This document shows positions 5,887 through 13,389 of a stretch of 18,948 bases of DNA, piece by piece; position 1 is the first letter of the stretch; every line of letters begins with the position of its first letter. The position numbers were made by a program, and so were the translations under genes. The DNA is taken from the NCBI GenBank assembly GCA_035526585.1, contig DATLCC010000092.1:1-18948 (forward strand). Reading direction: 5' to 3'. Origin of the DNA: JAJPHT01 sp035526585. GTDB taxonomy: Archaea; Thermoplasmatota; SW-10-69-26; JACQPN01; JAJPHT01. Below the pieces are notes generated by a model. It had not been told where the DNA came from. It saw only the letters and a program-made list of their open reading frames with translations, and ran no database searches.

Positions 5887-7086
5887 ATGCGCCGCGCCCT
5901 CGTCCTCCTGCTCACGATCCTCGCCGCAGGGGCGGGCGCCTCCGCAAGCGCCGGGGAAGCGCTGCTCCCGGGCGCGTTCCTCGCTCCCTCGCTCCCCAGT
6001 TCCCTCGCTCCCTCGTTCCCGGCCGCCGCCTCCGGCGGCGCCGAGCCCTCCATCCTCGCGACGAGCGACGGCGCGCTCTGGATCGGCGACACGAGCGGCC
6101 TCGCGAAGAGCACGGACGGCGGCGCCACGTGGCACCACGTGGACGTCGGCTTCCTCGGCGGCTTGTTCACCGACGGCTGGGCGCTCGCGGAGGACGACGT
6201 CGGCACGCTCTACGTCGCCGTGACGAACGGCCAGATGCTCTCGACCGCGTCGACGAAGGACGGCGGCGCCACGTGGACGATCAACCACCTCGTGGACGTC
6301 TCCACGATCGCGGACCGCCCGTGGATCGCCGCGCGCGGCGACGGCGAGGTCGCGGTCGTCTACAACGACGCGAAGACGACCCGCGAGCTCTGCGTGCACT
6401 CGACGGACGGCGGCTTCACCTGGCTCGACCGCTACGTCGGCATCCAGGCGAGCCCCAACGCCGGCAACGTCGTCTTCTGGCCCGACGGCGGGCTCTCCTA
6501 CAGCGTGGGCACGATGAGCTACAAGTGGAGTGCGCCCTGCTCGGGCGAGCCGCAGAAGCTGCCGCAGGGCAACAGCGGCGCGCAGATATTCACGCAGGCT
6601 CAGGTGAGCGGCGCCGGGGACCTGTACCTTGCGCGCCCCACGGCCGACAACGGCGCGATGACCGTCTCCGCCACGCACGGCATGCGCGGCCTCGGACGCC
6701 GCACCCTCACGCTCTCGCCGCCGGAGCTGCGCTCCAACACGTACGGCACGGTGAGCGTGAACGACGCGGGCGACGTCGCCGTCGCGTGGTACGGCAGCAC
6801 GACGCCGGGCTCCCCCTCCGCGGACGGGTTCAGCGGCTCGTGGAACGTCTACGTCTCGATCGTCCACGACTTCTGGGGCACCCCGGTCGTGACCACGACG
6901 CGCGTCACGAGCGTCCCGAACCACGTGGGCGGCTTCTGCTTCTCCGGCATCGCATGCACCTCGGGCGACCGCGACCTCCTCGACTACATGATGGTCGACC
7001 TCGACGAGGACGGCGTCGCGCACCTCGCGTACGGCCACGACGGCGCAGGCTCCAGCTCCGAGGTCCGCTACGCGCGCGTCGCCTGA
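5887..7086 (+). CDS. Secreted Asp-box beta-propeller protein, paralogue 1 of 3
   Basis: 399 residues with a Sec signal (RRALVLLLTILAAGAGASASA). A Ser/Leu/Pro-rich linker (about 30-46) is encoded by a CT-rich repeat. Three Asp-box/BNR motifs follow: STDGGATW (75-82), TKDGGATW (123-130) and STDGGFTW (172-179). Other blocks shared with the two downstream genes are IADRPW (141-146), SPPELRSNT, a SWNVYV..DFWG segment, and a C-terminal DRDLLDY..HLAYGHD segment with paired cysteines. The fold is that of sialidase-like propellers, but I find no Y/FRIP motif or clear Arg triad, so glycan binding or a structural role fits better than sialidase activity. There is no anchor, so it is probably released or held through partners. 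Confidence 0.88.
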   Translation: MRRALVLLLTILAAGAGASASAGEALLPGAFLAPSLPSSLAPSFPAAASGGAEPSILATSDGALWIGDTSGLAKSTDGGATWHHVDVGFLGGLFTDGWALAEDDVGTLYVAVTNGQMLSTASTKDGGATWTINHLVDVSTIADRPWIAARGDGEVAVVYNDAKTTRELCVHSTDGGFTWLDRYVGIQASPNAGNVVFWPDGGLSYSVGTMSYKWSAPCSGEPQKLPQGNSGAQIFTQAQVSGAGDLYLARPTADNGAMTVSATHGMRGLGRRTLTLSPPELRSNTYGTVSVNDAGDVAVAWYGSTTPGSPSADGFSGSWNVYVSIVHDFWGTPVVTTTRVTSVPNHVGGFCFSGIACTSGDRDLLDYMMVDLDEDGVAHLAYGHDGAGSSSEVRYARVA

Positions 7087-7111
7087 GAGCGGACACTCTC
7101 CCACGGCAGCC

Positions 7112-7117
7112 CTTAAG
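7112..7117 (+). promoter_or_regulatory. CTTAAG TATA-like box, leaderless promoter
   Basis: CTTAAG begins 30 nt before ATG 7142. A near-perfect dyad, CAGGGGCCCCCTG (7122-7134), lies between the box and the start. The box gives the second paralogue its own promoter although only 55 nt separate it from the first. Confidence 0.65.
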
Positions 7118-7141
7118 TGGCCAGGGGCCCCCTGCGGCCGC

Positions 7142-8374
7142 ATGGCCCGGAGGCTCGTCGTCGTCCTACTGCTCGCGCTCACCCTCGCCGGCTGCGCCTC
7201 GCCGGCCGCGGAGCGGGCGGCTCCTGAGGCGACGCCGGAGGGCGCCATCGGCGACGACGCGCCGGTGAACCTGTTCCTCCTGGACGCGCTGCGCCCCTTC
7301 ACGAGCACCGTGTCGAACGGAGCCGAGCCGCAGATCCTCGTGACGAACGACGGCTCCACCATCCTCGTGGGCGACGTCTCCGGAGTCTCCCGCAGCGTCG
7401 ACGGCGGCGCCACCTGGACGCGCATGTCCGCGCCCCTTCTCCCCGGCCTCTTCGCCGACGGGTGGGCGCTCGCGCAGGACGACGCGGGGCGCCTCTACGC
7501 GAGCACGACGCAGGGGCAGGCGATGAACGTCGACGTGAGCGACGACAACGGCCGCACCTGGCAGGCCTCCGGCATCGTCGGCGAAGGGCTCATCGTCGAG
7601 ACGAGCAGCATCGCCGACCGCCCCTGGCTCGCCGCGCGCGGCGATGGCGACGCGGCGCTCCTTATGAACGGCGACCGCGGCGAAAGTTGCGCGCGCACCA
7701 CGGATGGCGGCCGCACGTGGCTCGACCGGAGCGTCATCCCGACGGCCGCGAGCCCGAACGCCGGCAGCGCCGCATACGACTCGCGCGGACGCCTCTGGTT
7801 CACGAACGGCGCGACCGTCTACCGCTGGAACGTCCCCTGCTCCGGCAACCCCTCCGTGCTCCAGCTCCCCGCGACCGGCGCGCAGATCCTCACGCAGCTG
7901 CGCCTCGACGCGCTGGACCGGCCGTACGTCGCCGCACCGTCGGGCAACAACGGCCAGATGCTCCTCTTCTCGAACCAGCCTGGCCTCGGCTGGAAGACGC
8001 TCACCGTCTCCCCGCCCGAGCTCAAGAGCAACACCTTCGGCAGCGTCGACGTCCGCGACGACGGCCAGGTCGCCGTCGCCTGGTACGCGAGCGAGACCGC
8101 GGGCGACCCGTCCAACCTGAACTTCCAGGGCGTCTGGAACGTCTACGTCGCGCGCATCGACGGCTTCTGGACCGCGACGCCCACGATCACATATGACCGC
8201 CTGACGACGAGCGCCAACCACAACGGCGGCTACTGCATGGGCGGCGTCACCTGCACGAGCGGGCGCGACCTCCTCGACTACTTCGGGATCGACCACGCGC
8301 CCGATGGCTCGCTCCACATCGCGTTCGGCGACGACTCCGGGAGCGCGAAGGTCGTCTACGCGCACCTGAGCTGA
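7142..8374 (+). CDS. Lipoprotein Asp-box beta-propeller, paralogue 2 of 3
   Basis: 410 residues. Unlike its two neighbours it has a lipobox, LAG-C18, after a hydrophobic run, so it should be lipid-anchored outside the cell. Asp-box motifs are SVDGGATW (85-92), SDDNGRTW (133-140) and TTDGGRTW (186-193). IADRPW (157-162), SPPELKSNT, WNVYVARIDGFW and the C-terminal GRDLLDYFGID blocks align with the other copies, showing recent tandem duplication of one family. A conserved pair of cysteines sits in the CMGGVTC segment near the C-terminus. The ATG start is supported by the TATA-like box 30 nt upstream and by the signal peptide beginning there. Function is unknown; extracellular recognition or surface structure is the best inference. 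Confidence 0.88.
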   Translation: MARRLVVVLLLALTLAGCASPAAERAAPEATPEGAIGDDAPVNLFLLDALRPFTSTVSNGAEPQILVTNDGSTILVGDVSGVSRSVDGGATWTRMSAPLLPGLFADGWALAQDDAGRLYASTTQGQAMNVDVSDDNGRTWQASGIVGEGLIVETSSIADRPWLAARGDGDAALLMNGDRGESCARTTDGGRTWLDRSVIPTAASPNAGSAAYDSRGRLWFTNGATVYRWNVPCSGNPSVLQLPATGAQILTQLRLDALDRPYVAAPSGNNGQMLLFSNQPGLGWKTLTVSPPELKSNTFGSVDVRDDGQVAVAWYASETAGDPSNLNFQGVWNVYVARIDGFWTATPTITYDRLTTSANHNGGYCMGGVTCTSGRDLLDYFGIDHAPDGSLHIAFGDDSGSAKVVYAHLS

Positions 8375-8400
8375 GGACCTCCCGAGCTGAGGGCGACGAC

Positions 8401-8451
8401 GAGGGCGAGAAGAGAGGAAACGCACGGATCGTGCGTCGTTCCCTCGCCCTC
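8401..8451 (+). terminator. Hairpin downstream of the lipoprotein propeller
   Basis: GAGGGCGAG (8401-8409) pairs with CTCGCCCTC (8443-8451), and an inner stem ACGCACG (8420-8426) pairs with CGTGCGT (8430-8436) around a 3-nt loop. It starts 27 nt past the stop at 8374. There is no T-run, so a terminator role is inferred from position. Confidence 0.5.
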
Positions 8452-8512
8452 TTGCTCGCCCTCGCCTTCTACGCACGGCGGAAGGCGCAACGGATAGGGC
8501 TCCGGGAGAGCG

Positions 8513-8518
8513 CTTAAG
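8513..8518 (+). promoter_or_regulatory. CTTAAG TATA-like box, leaderless promoter
   Basis: CTTAAG begins 31 nt before ATG 8544 and is followed at once by the perfect palindrome CCGCCCGGGCGG (8519-8530). The arrangement repeats that of the two preceding paralogues. Confidence 0.65.
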
Positions 8519-8543
8519 CCGCCCGGGCGGCGTTGCCCGTCGC

Positions 8544-9872
8544 ATGGCCTGGAGGCTCCCGTCCGTCCTACTGCTCGTGAGCGCGCTCGCGCTCCCCACG
8601 TTCGTCGCGCACAGCGCGGCGGACGCCGGCACCACGTTCACGCTCGCGGCGCCGGGGCTTCCCGGGACGCACGGCGGCGTCATCGCCGACGCCGGCGCGT
8701 CCCCGGGCCGCGCCTTGTCCACGAGTGTGGTCGTGGACGCGCCCGTCTTCACGAGCACCGTGTCGCAGGGCGCGGAGCCCAGCATCCTCGTCGACCGCCT
8801 CGGCCGCGGCATCCTCGTGGGCGACCACCTCGGCGTCTCGCGCAGCACGGACGGCGGCGCGACGTGGACGGACGTCACGCCCCTCTTCATCCCCGGGCAC
8901 GACCCCGTCACCGGCACCGGCATCTACGACGGCTGGGTCGTGACGCAGGACCCCGTCTCGAACCGCATCTACACCTCGACGACCGACGGCGCCGTCATCA
9001 ACGTCGCCTCGAGCGACGACGGCGGCGCGACGTGGAACCTCGGCCCCAGCGAATTCGTCGTCGACGTCGGCCCCATCGCCGACCGCCCATGGCTCGCCGC
9101 GAAGGGGGGCAACACGGTCGCGATGATCTGGAACGTCGGCGGCAGCTTCGAAGGCTGCTCCGCCTCCAACGACGGCGGCACGACGTTCACGCAGCGCTCC
9201 ACGCAGACGAACCTGCGCCCCATCGGCGGCCAGCCGGCGTGGGACTCGCTCGGGCGCCTCGCCTTCATCGGCGGCGGCACGCTCTACCGCTACAACGGCG
9301 GCCCCTGCAGCAACGCCGTCGGCAGCGTCGATCTCCCCGCGCACGGCAAGCAGATCAGCCGCCAGGTCGCGAGCGACAGCACCGGCCACCTCTACACCGC
9401 GATCCCCAGCGCGAACAACCAGCAGATGCAGCTCCTGGGCTTCACCGGCACGACGCTCGCCGGCTCGAAGACGCTCGTCGTGAGCGGCGCGACCCTCAAG
9501 GGCAACACGTTCGGCACGATCGCGAGCCGCCCCGGCGAGATCGCGGTCTCCTGGTACGGCACGACCACCACGGGCGACTTCAACAACGTCAACTTCAACG
9601 GCAACTGGAACGTCTACGTCGCGCGCGTGAAGGACTTCTGGGGCGCGAGCCCGCAGATCCGCGTCGACCAGATCACGGCGACGCCCAACCACGTGGGCAA
9701 CTTCTGCTTCGGCGGAACGAGCTGCGACACGGGCGGCTCGGGCGACCGCGACCTCCTCGACTACTACCAGATCACGTACGACACGGCGGGCGACCTGCAC
9801 CTCGCGTACGGGCACGACGGCGCGACCGCGAACGCGGAAGTGCGGTATGCGTTCCTGCCCGTGTGGACCTGA
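8544..9872 (+). CDS. Secreted Asp-box beta-propeller protein, paralogue 3 of 3
   Basis: 442 residues, the longest of the three. A Sec signal peptide (WRLPSVLLLVSALALPTFVAHS) is followed by a longer linker before the propeller. Asp-box motifs are STDGGATW (101-108), SDDGGATW (157-164) and a weaker SNDGGTTF (208-215); IADRPW lies at 178-183. The C-terminal half carries NWNVYVARVKDFWG and a DRDLLDYYQI segment with the paired cysteines CFGGTSC. No membrane anchor or lipobox is present. As with the other copies, no sialidase catalytic set is evident. It has its own promoter and a hairpin 15 nt after its stop, so it is likely a separate transcription unit. Confidence 0.88.
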   Translation: MAWRLPSVLLLVSALALPTFVAHSAADAGTTFTLAAPGLPGTHGGVIADAGASPGRALSTSVVVDAPVFTSTVSQGAEPSILVDRLGRGILVGDHLGVSRSTDGGATWTDVTPLFIPGHDPVTGTGIYDGWVVTQDPVSNRIYTSTTDGAVINVASSDDGGATWNLGPSEFVVDVGPIADRPWLAAKGGNTVAMIWNVGGSFEGCSASNDGGTTFTQRSTQTNLRPIGGQPAWDSLGRLAFIGGGTLYRYNGGPCSNAVGSVDLPAHGKQISRQVASDSTGHLYTAIPSANNQQMQLLGFTGTTLAGSKTLVVSGATLKGNTFGTIASRPGEIAVSWYGTTTTGDFNNVNFNGNWNVYVARVKDFWGASPQIRVDQITATPNHVGNFCFGGTSCDTGGSGDRDLLDYYQITYDTAGDLHLAYGHDGATANAEVRYAFLPVWT

Positions 9873-9886
9873 TCCAAGCACTTTTC

Positions 9887-9934
9887 CGGAACAACGCGAA
9901 CCCTCCCGCGGCTTCGAGGATCCGCGTTGTTCCG
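9887..9934 (+). terminator. 12-bp stem hairpin after the third propeller gene
   Basis: CGGAACAACGCG (9887-9898) is the exact reverse complement of 9923-9934, with a 24-nt loop. It follows the stop at 9872 by 15 nt and lies 38 nt before the next start, so it could be a terminator or, less likely, an operator for the downstream gene. Confidence 0.5.
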
Positions 9935-9972
9935 TTCGCAAAGCACAAGCCAGGCTCTTTTTCTTCCAGCGC

Positions 9973-10713
9973 GTGACCGACGTCCCCCGATCGCACCCGC
10001 GCTACGAGTCGCTGATGACGCGCGCGAAGATCGAGGATGGCGTGAAGCTCGGGCTCGTCGCGACGCAGGGATTGATCGCGCACGGGCGCGGCGAGGCGTT
10101 CGATTATCTCCTGGGGGAACGGACGATCCCGCCCGCCATGGAAGCCGAGCGCGCGGCGGCGGCGTTCCTGATGCTCGCGAAGAGCCCGTGCCTCTCGGTG
10201 AACGGGAACACGGCCGTCCTTGTGCCCGACGAGCTCGCGGCGCTCCAGAAGGCGCTCGGCTGCAGGATGGAGGTGAACCTCTTCCACCGCACGGAGGAGC
10301 GCGTGCAGAAGCTCACGAGCCATCTCGAAGCGCGCGGCTGCACGCACGTCCTAGGTGCCGGCGCGCAGCCCACGATCCCCGGCCTCGACAGCGAACGCGG
10401 CCGCAGCACGCTCGAAGGGATCGTCGCCGCGGACGTCGTGCTCGTGCCGCTCGAGGATGGCGACCGCTGCCAGGCGCTGCGCAACATGGGGAAGACCGTG
10501 ATCGTCGTCGACCTGAATCCCCTTTCGCGCACGGCGAAGAGCGCCTCCGTGTCGATCACCGACAACGTGCGCCGCGCCGTGCCCGCGATCACCGCGCACG
10601 CGCAGGGCATGACGCGCGTGGAGGCGGCCGAGGCCGTCGCGCGCTGGGACGCGGCGCGGAACCTGCGCGAGACGCTGGAGCACGTCGCGGCGCGGTTGAG
10701 GTCATTGTCCTGA
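9973..10713 (+). CDS. Archaeal phosphopantothenate synthetase (4-phosphopantoate--beta-alanine ligase)
   Basis: 246 residues from GTG at 9973. The protein joins 4-phosphopantoate and beta-alanine using ATP, the archaeal route to 4'-phosphopantothenate for coenzyme A. The family blocks are nearly all present: SHPRYESL (7-14), GLIAHGRGEAFDYLLGE (33-49), SVNGNT (75-80), EVNLFHRTEER (100-110), LVPLEDGDR (157-165), DLNPLSRTA (180-188) and DNVRRAVP (197-204). Length matches the usual size of about 250. The GTG start keeps the SHPRYESL block; starting at ATG 10015 would lose it. The usual partner, pantoate kinase, is not in the window. The C-terminus has an extra helical stretch (about 213-246). It is a housekeeping gene with no evident link to its surface-protein neighbours. 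Confidence 0.95.
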   Translation: MTDVPRSHPRYESLMTRAKIEDGVKLGLVATQGLIAHGRGEAFDYLLGERTIPPAMEAERAAAAFLMLAKSPCLSVNGNTAVLVPDELAALQKALGCRMEVNLFHRTEERVQKLTSHLEARGCTHVLGAGAQPTIPGLDSERGRSTLEGIVAADVVLVPLEDGDRCQALRNMGKTVIVVDLNPLSRTAKSASVSITDNVRRAVPAITAHAQGMTRVEAAEAVARWDAARNLRETLEHVAARLRSLS

Positions 10714-10774
10714 CGGTGGGGCCGGGTAGAAGAGACATCCCGCATCCTCTGGTGTTGAGCTTTCCAAGATCAAG

Positions 10775-11000
10775 CATTCCGGGATGCGATGGAGGGCGTG
10801 GTACGACGACCGCTCCCCGCCGATCGGCCTGAGTTCAGGGTGGCCCGCGACGGGATCGAAGTCCTCGCTGATCGTTCTTCCTCGGGGCAACACGCGCCCT
10901 GCCTCGTCTCTCGCCGCGGCAGGGCGCGCACGACCGCCGCGAGCCATCATCAGTAGCTCCCCGTCACCGATCTCCCCGACGGATCGAGCATCCCGGAATG
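10775..11000. repeat. 226-bp non-coding segment bounded by 13-bp inverted repeats
   Basis: CATTCCGGGATGC (10775-10787) is the exact reverse complement of 10988-11000. The right arm is part of the dispersed element. The left arm, read outward on the minus strand, continues with weaker similarity to the same element (about 22 of 31 positions). The layout resembles a miniature inverted-repeat element, but no target-site duplication was found. This covers most of the 399-nt gap at 10714-11112, in which I see no convincing gene. Confidence 0.6.
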
Positions 11001-11039
11001 TTTCCGCAGAAAAAGTTCGGCCCTGACAAGCATGTCGCG
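10957..11039 (+). repeat. Dispersed element, copy upstream of the MATE gene
   Basis: CCCCGTCACC, GCATCCCGGAATG, the core TTTCCGCAGAAAAAGTTC and GGCCCTGACA occur in the same order as in the copy at 5707-5794. Positions 10988-11039 match 5743-5794 at 44 of 52 positions. It points toward the MATE gene and ends 46 nt before that gene's TATA-like box. Confidence 0.8.
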
Positions 11040-11085
11040 AGAGGGCGAGCGCCGGGATCTTGTGACCCGACGTGACCGAGCCCCC

Positions 11086-11090
11086 AAATA
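11086..11090 (+). promoter_or_regulatory. AAATA TATA-like box of the MATE gene
   Basis: AAATA within CCCCCAAATAGG begins 27 nt before TTG at 11113, close to the spacing seen at the propeller promoters. It supports TTG 11113, or a start very near it, for a leaderless transcript. Confidence 0.5.
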
Positions 11091-11112
11091 GGACCAGCCC
11101 CTCGCGCGGCCG

Positions 11113-12525
11113 TTGAGCAGCAGCGCCCCCGGCCGGTTGCCCGTCGGAAGCACGACGAGCCAGGGCTTTGGCGCGATCGTGAAGCGCGTCGTCCGCCCCG
11201 ACATGCCCACCGCGCGCAAGGTGTGGACGGTCGCCTGGCCGGTCGTCGTCACGAACCTGCTGCAGAGCCTCGCGCTCACGGTCGACCTCGTGATGGTGGG
11301 CGCGCTCGGGCCGGTCGCGCTCGCCGCGACCGGCGTCGCGACGCAGGTCTTCTACGTAGGCATGGTGATCGCGAGCGGCCTCGCCGTCGGCGCGACCGCG
11401 CTCGTGTCGCGCGCGATCGGCGCGGGCGACCGCGAGGCCGCCGACCGCGCGACCGCCATCTCGATCCTCCTGTCGCTCGCGCTCGCGATCCCGCTCATCG
11501 CGCTCACGTTCTACGCGGACGCGCCGCTCCTGCGCCTCCTGGGCGCCGACGACGCGATCGTCGAGCAGGGCGGCCTCGTGCTGCGCGTCCTCGCGTTCGG
11601 GATCCCCGGCAACATGGTGATGCTCGCTGCGACAGGCGCGCTCCAGGGCGCGGGCGACACGCGCCCCGGGCTCGTGATCGGGATCGGCGTGAACGTCGTG
11701 AACATCGTCCTCGACTACATGCTGATCTTTGGCCACTGGGGCGCGCCCGCGATGGGGCTCGCAGGCGCCGCCGCCGCCACCGCGATCGCGTTCGGCCTCG
11801 GCGGCCTCGCGTTCCTGTGGCTCCTCTGGCGCGGGCGGCGCCCCGTGGCCCTCGGCCGGGGATCGTTCGCGGGCGCCCGCGCGGAGGCATGGCGCCTTTC
11901 GCGCATCGGCGCGCCGGCCGCGCTCGAGCAGCTCGTGCTGACGCTGGGCTTCACCGCGTACCTGATCCTCATCCTGCGCTTTGGCGCCGAAGCGCTCGCC
12001 GCGCACCAGATCGGCCTGCGCGTGCAGAGCTTCGCCTTCATGCCGGGCTTCGGCTTCAGCGCCGCCGCGGCCGCTCTGGTCGGTCAAGGGCTCGGGCGCG
12101 GCCGCCCCGAGGAAGCCGAAGGCGACGGCTGGGCCGCGATCGGGATCGGCCTCCTCGTGATGATGGGTGTCAGCGTCCCGATGTTCCTCGCCGCCGAGCC
12201 TCTCGCGCGCCTCTTCACGAGCGATCCGGAGTCGCTGCGTCTGGGGACGCTGTGGGTGCGCGCGATCGTGCTCGCGATGCCGGCGATCGCGCTCCACTTC
12301 AGCGCCGCCGGAGCGCTGCGCGGCGCGGGCGACACGCGCTGGCCCCTCTTCGTGAGCTTCGCCGGGCTCTGGATCGTACGCATCCCGCTCGCGTACTTCC
12401 TCGGCGTGACGCTCGGCCTCCAGATGATCGGCATCTGGATGGCGTACATCATCGAGTATTATCTGCGCGCGATCGTGACGACGTGGCGCTTCGCGCGCGG
12501 CCGTTGGAAGACGATCCGGATCTAA
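11113..12525 (+). CDS. MATE family multidrug/cation antiporter
   Basis: 470 residues from TTG at 11113; GTG 11179 or ATG 11203 are later options just before the first membrane segment. About twelve hydrophobic segments form two similar halves. The halves carry matching motifs: AATGALQGAGDTRPGLVIG in the first and SAAGALRGAGDTRWPLFVS in the second, with DLVMVGALGPVALAATGVA in the first membrane hairpin. These are hallmarks of MATE exporters, which pump drugs or metabolites out of the cell using a Na+ or H+ gradient. The length is normal (450-480). It has its own promoter preceded by the dispersed element, stands alone, and is followed by a hairpin. Substrate cannot be told from sequence. Confidence 0.93.
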   Translation: MSSSAPGRLPVGSTTSQGFGAIVKRVVRPDMPTARKVWTVAWPVVVTNLLQSLALTVDLVMVGALGPVALAATGVATQVFYVGMVIASGLAVGATALVSRAIGAGDREAADRATAISILLSLALAIPLIALTFYADAPLLRLLGADDAIVEQGGLVLRVLAFGIPGNMVMLAATGALQGAGDTRPGLVIGIGVNVVNIVLDYMLIFGHWGAPAMGLAGAAAATAIAFGLGGLAFLWLLWRGRRPVALGRGSFAGARAEAWRLSRIGAPAALEQLVLTLGFTAYLILILRFGAEALAAHQIGLRVQSFAFMPGFGFSAAAAALVGQGLGRGRPEEAEGDGWAAIGIGLLVMMGVSVPMFLAAEPLARLFTSDPESLRLGTLWVRAIVLAMPAIALHFSAAGALRGAGDTRWPLFVSFAGLWIVRIPLAYFLGVTLGLQMIGIWMAYIIEYYLRAIVTTWRFARGRWKTIRI

Positions 12526-12529
12526 AGAC

Positions 12530-12637
12530 GTGGCCTTCGACGACCTCGTGATACCGAACGCATGCTACGCCGACATCGTCGGCGGCGACAAGGTGCTCGT
12601 GGAGGCAAAAGCGATCGCGCGATATCGCAAGGATCGA
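12530..12637 (+). pseudogene. Relic of a GxxExxY family protein gene
   Basis: From GTG 12530 the reading frame gives FDDLVIP, then CYADIVGGDKVLVEAKAIAR. This resembles the conserved core of GxxExxY proteins, where a strand like RADLVVDGKVIVELKAV carries PD-(D/E)XK-type residues (Asp, and Glu-x-Lys). About 35 residues are recognisable. The upstream GxxExxY part is absent, since the MATE stop is only 4 nt away, and similarity stops at about 12637. It therefore looks like a decayed fragment left after a deletion. The identification rests on a short match from memory of the family. Confidence 0.45.
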
Positions 12638-12678
12638 AGCGCATCGTCCTCCAAGCGCCGTGCCTCCGTCTTGGCGAC

Positions 12679-12710
12679 AAGCTCCGTGTTCTGCGTTCGA
12701 CACGGAGCTT
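12679..12710. terminator. 11-bp hairpin between convergent genes
   Basis: AAGCTCCGTGT (12679-12689) pairs exactly with ACACGGAGCTT (12700-12710) around a 10-nt loop. It lies between the MATE gene (and its relic neighbour) and the stop of the leftward membrane-protein gene, touching the last base of that stop. A two-way terminator is likely by position. Confidence 0.6.
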
Positions 12711-13318
12711 CAGGTCCGGTCGCCATGCGAACGCGCCGCCTTCTCCGCGTTGTGCCCCGCGCTCATGCCCGCCACGAGCGGCACGCTCGCGAGCGCGCCC
12801 ACGACGACCGCGCCCGCGGCGACCTTGCCCCAGCCGGGAAGCCAGCGCGACACGCGGCGCGCCTGCCCGAGGAGCTTGAAGGGCGACACGAGCGCCGCGA
12901 CGCTCGCCATGAGCCCCGCCGCGCCGGCCGCGGCGACGCGCTCCTCCTTCTCCTTGCGCGCGACGATGTCACGGAGGCGCTCGACGTCGAGGCTGTCGCG
13001 AAGCACCGCGACCACGTGGTCGCGCGCGGCGTCCATGCTGCCCGGGTCGTAGCCGACCACGTGGTCCACGATGAGCACGAGGCGCGAGAACGCCTCCATC
13101 GCGTCGCGCTCGCGGCGCACGACCGGGATCGTCCCTTTCACGTACGGCCACCAGATCCTCCCGGCGCCCGTGAGGCGCGCGCGCACGAGCGCCTTCGCCA
13201 CGTCCCCCTGCGTCTCGATGCGCAGCCGCGCGGCCTCGTCGCGCGCTTCGCCGTCCACGCGCGCGTAGAACGTGGGGAACTCGTCGCGCAGGCGCGCGAG
13301 GAAGCGCTCGTTGAGCAT
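12710..13318 (-). CDS. Predicted membrane-associated protein of unknown function
   Basis: 202 residues from ATG at 13318. The N-terminal two thirds is soluble, helical and charged (ERFLARLRDEFPTFYARVDG, then RIWWPYVKGTIPVVRRERD). The C-terminal third has two hydrophobic stretches, about AAAGAAGLMASVAALVS and AAGAVVVGALASVPLVAG, separated by a basic loop, so the protein may be held at the membrane by a C-terminal hairpin. I do not recognise the family. The preceding gene on the same strand encodes a coiled-coil protein ending 71 nt upstream, and the two may work together. A start at 13345 would add only Gly/Ala-rich residues and is less likely. Confidence 0.75.
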   Translation of the reverse strand: MLNERFLARLRDEFPTFYARVDGEARDEAARLRIETQGDVAKALVRARLTGAGRIWWPYVKGTIPVVRRERDAMEAFSRLVLIVDHVVGYDPGSMDAARDHVVAVLRDSLDVERLRDIVARKEKEERVAAAGAAGLMASVAALVSPFKLLGQARRVSRWLPGWGKVAAGAVVVGALASVPLVAGMSAGHNAEKAARSHGDRT

Positions 13319-13389
13319 GGCGGCAGCAGCCGCGCCGCCGCACAAGACGCTTCCGGCTCGTCTGCGACGTCCGCGGCCGCGGGGGCTCG

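Noticed and set aside
5887..9872. Annotation of the propellers as active exo-sialidases
   Set aside because: Asp-boxes are present, but no Y/FRIP motif or convincing Arg triad with the Tyr/Glu pair was seen. Asp-boxes occur in many non-enzymatic propellers.
10702..10950. Possible minus-strand small gene starting ATGATG at 10950-10945
   Set aside because: The third codon positions are much less GC-rich than in the real genes, it overlaps the end of the phosphopantothenate synthetase gene, it spans the inverted repeat arm, and no TATA box is evident.
10784..11026. Plus-strand open frame of 80 codons inside the inverted-repeat segment
   Set aside because: It ends within the dispersed element, has odd composition (Trp, Ser, Pro, Arg) and no promoter or ribosome site.
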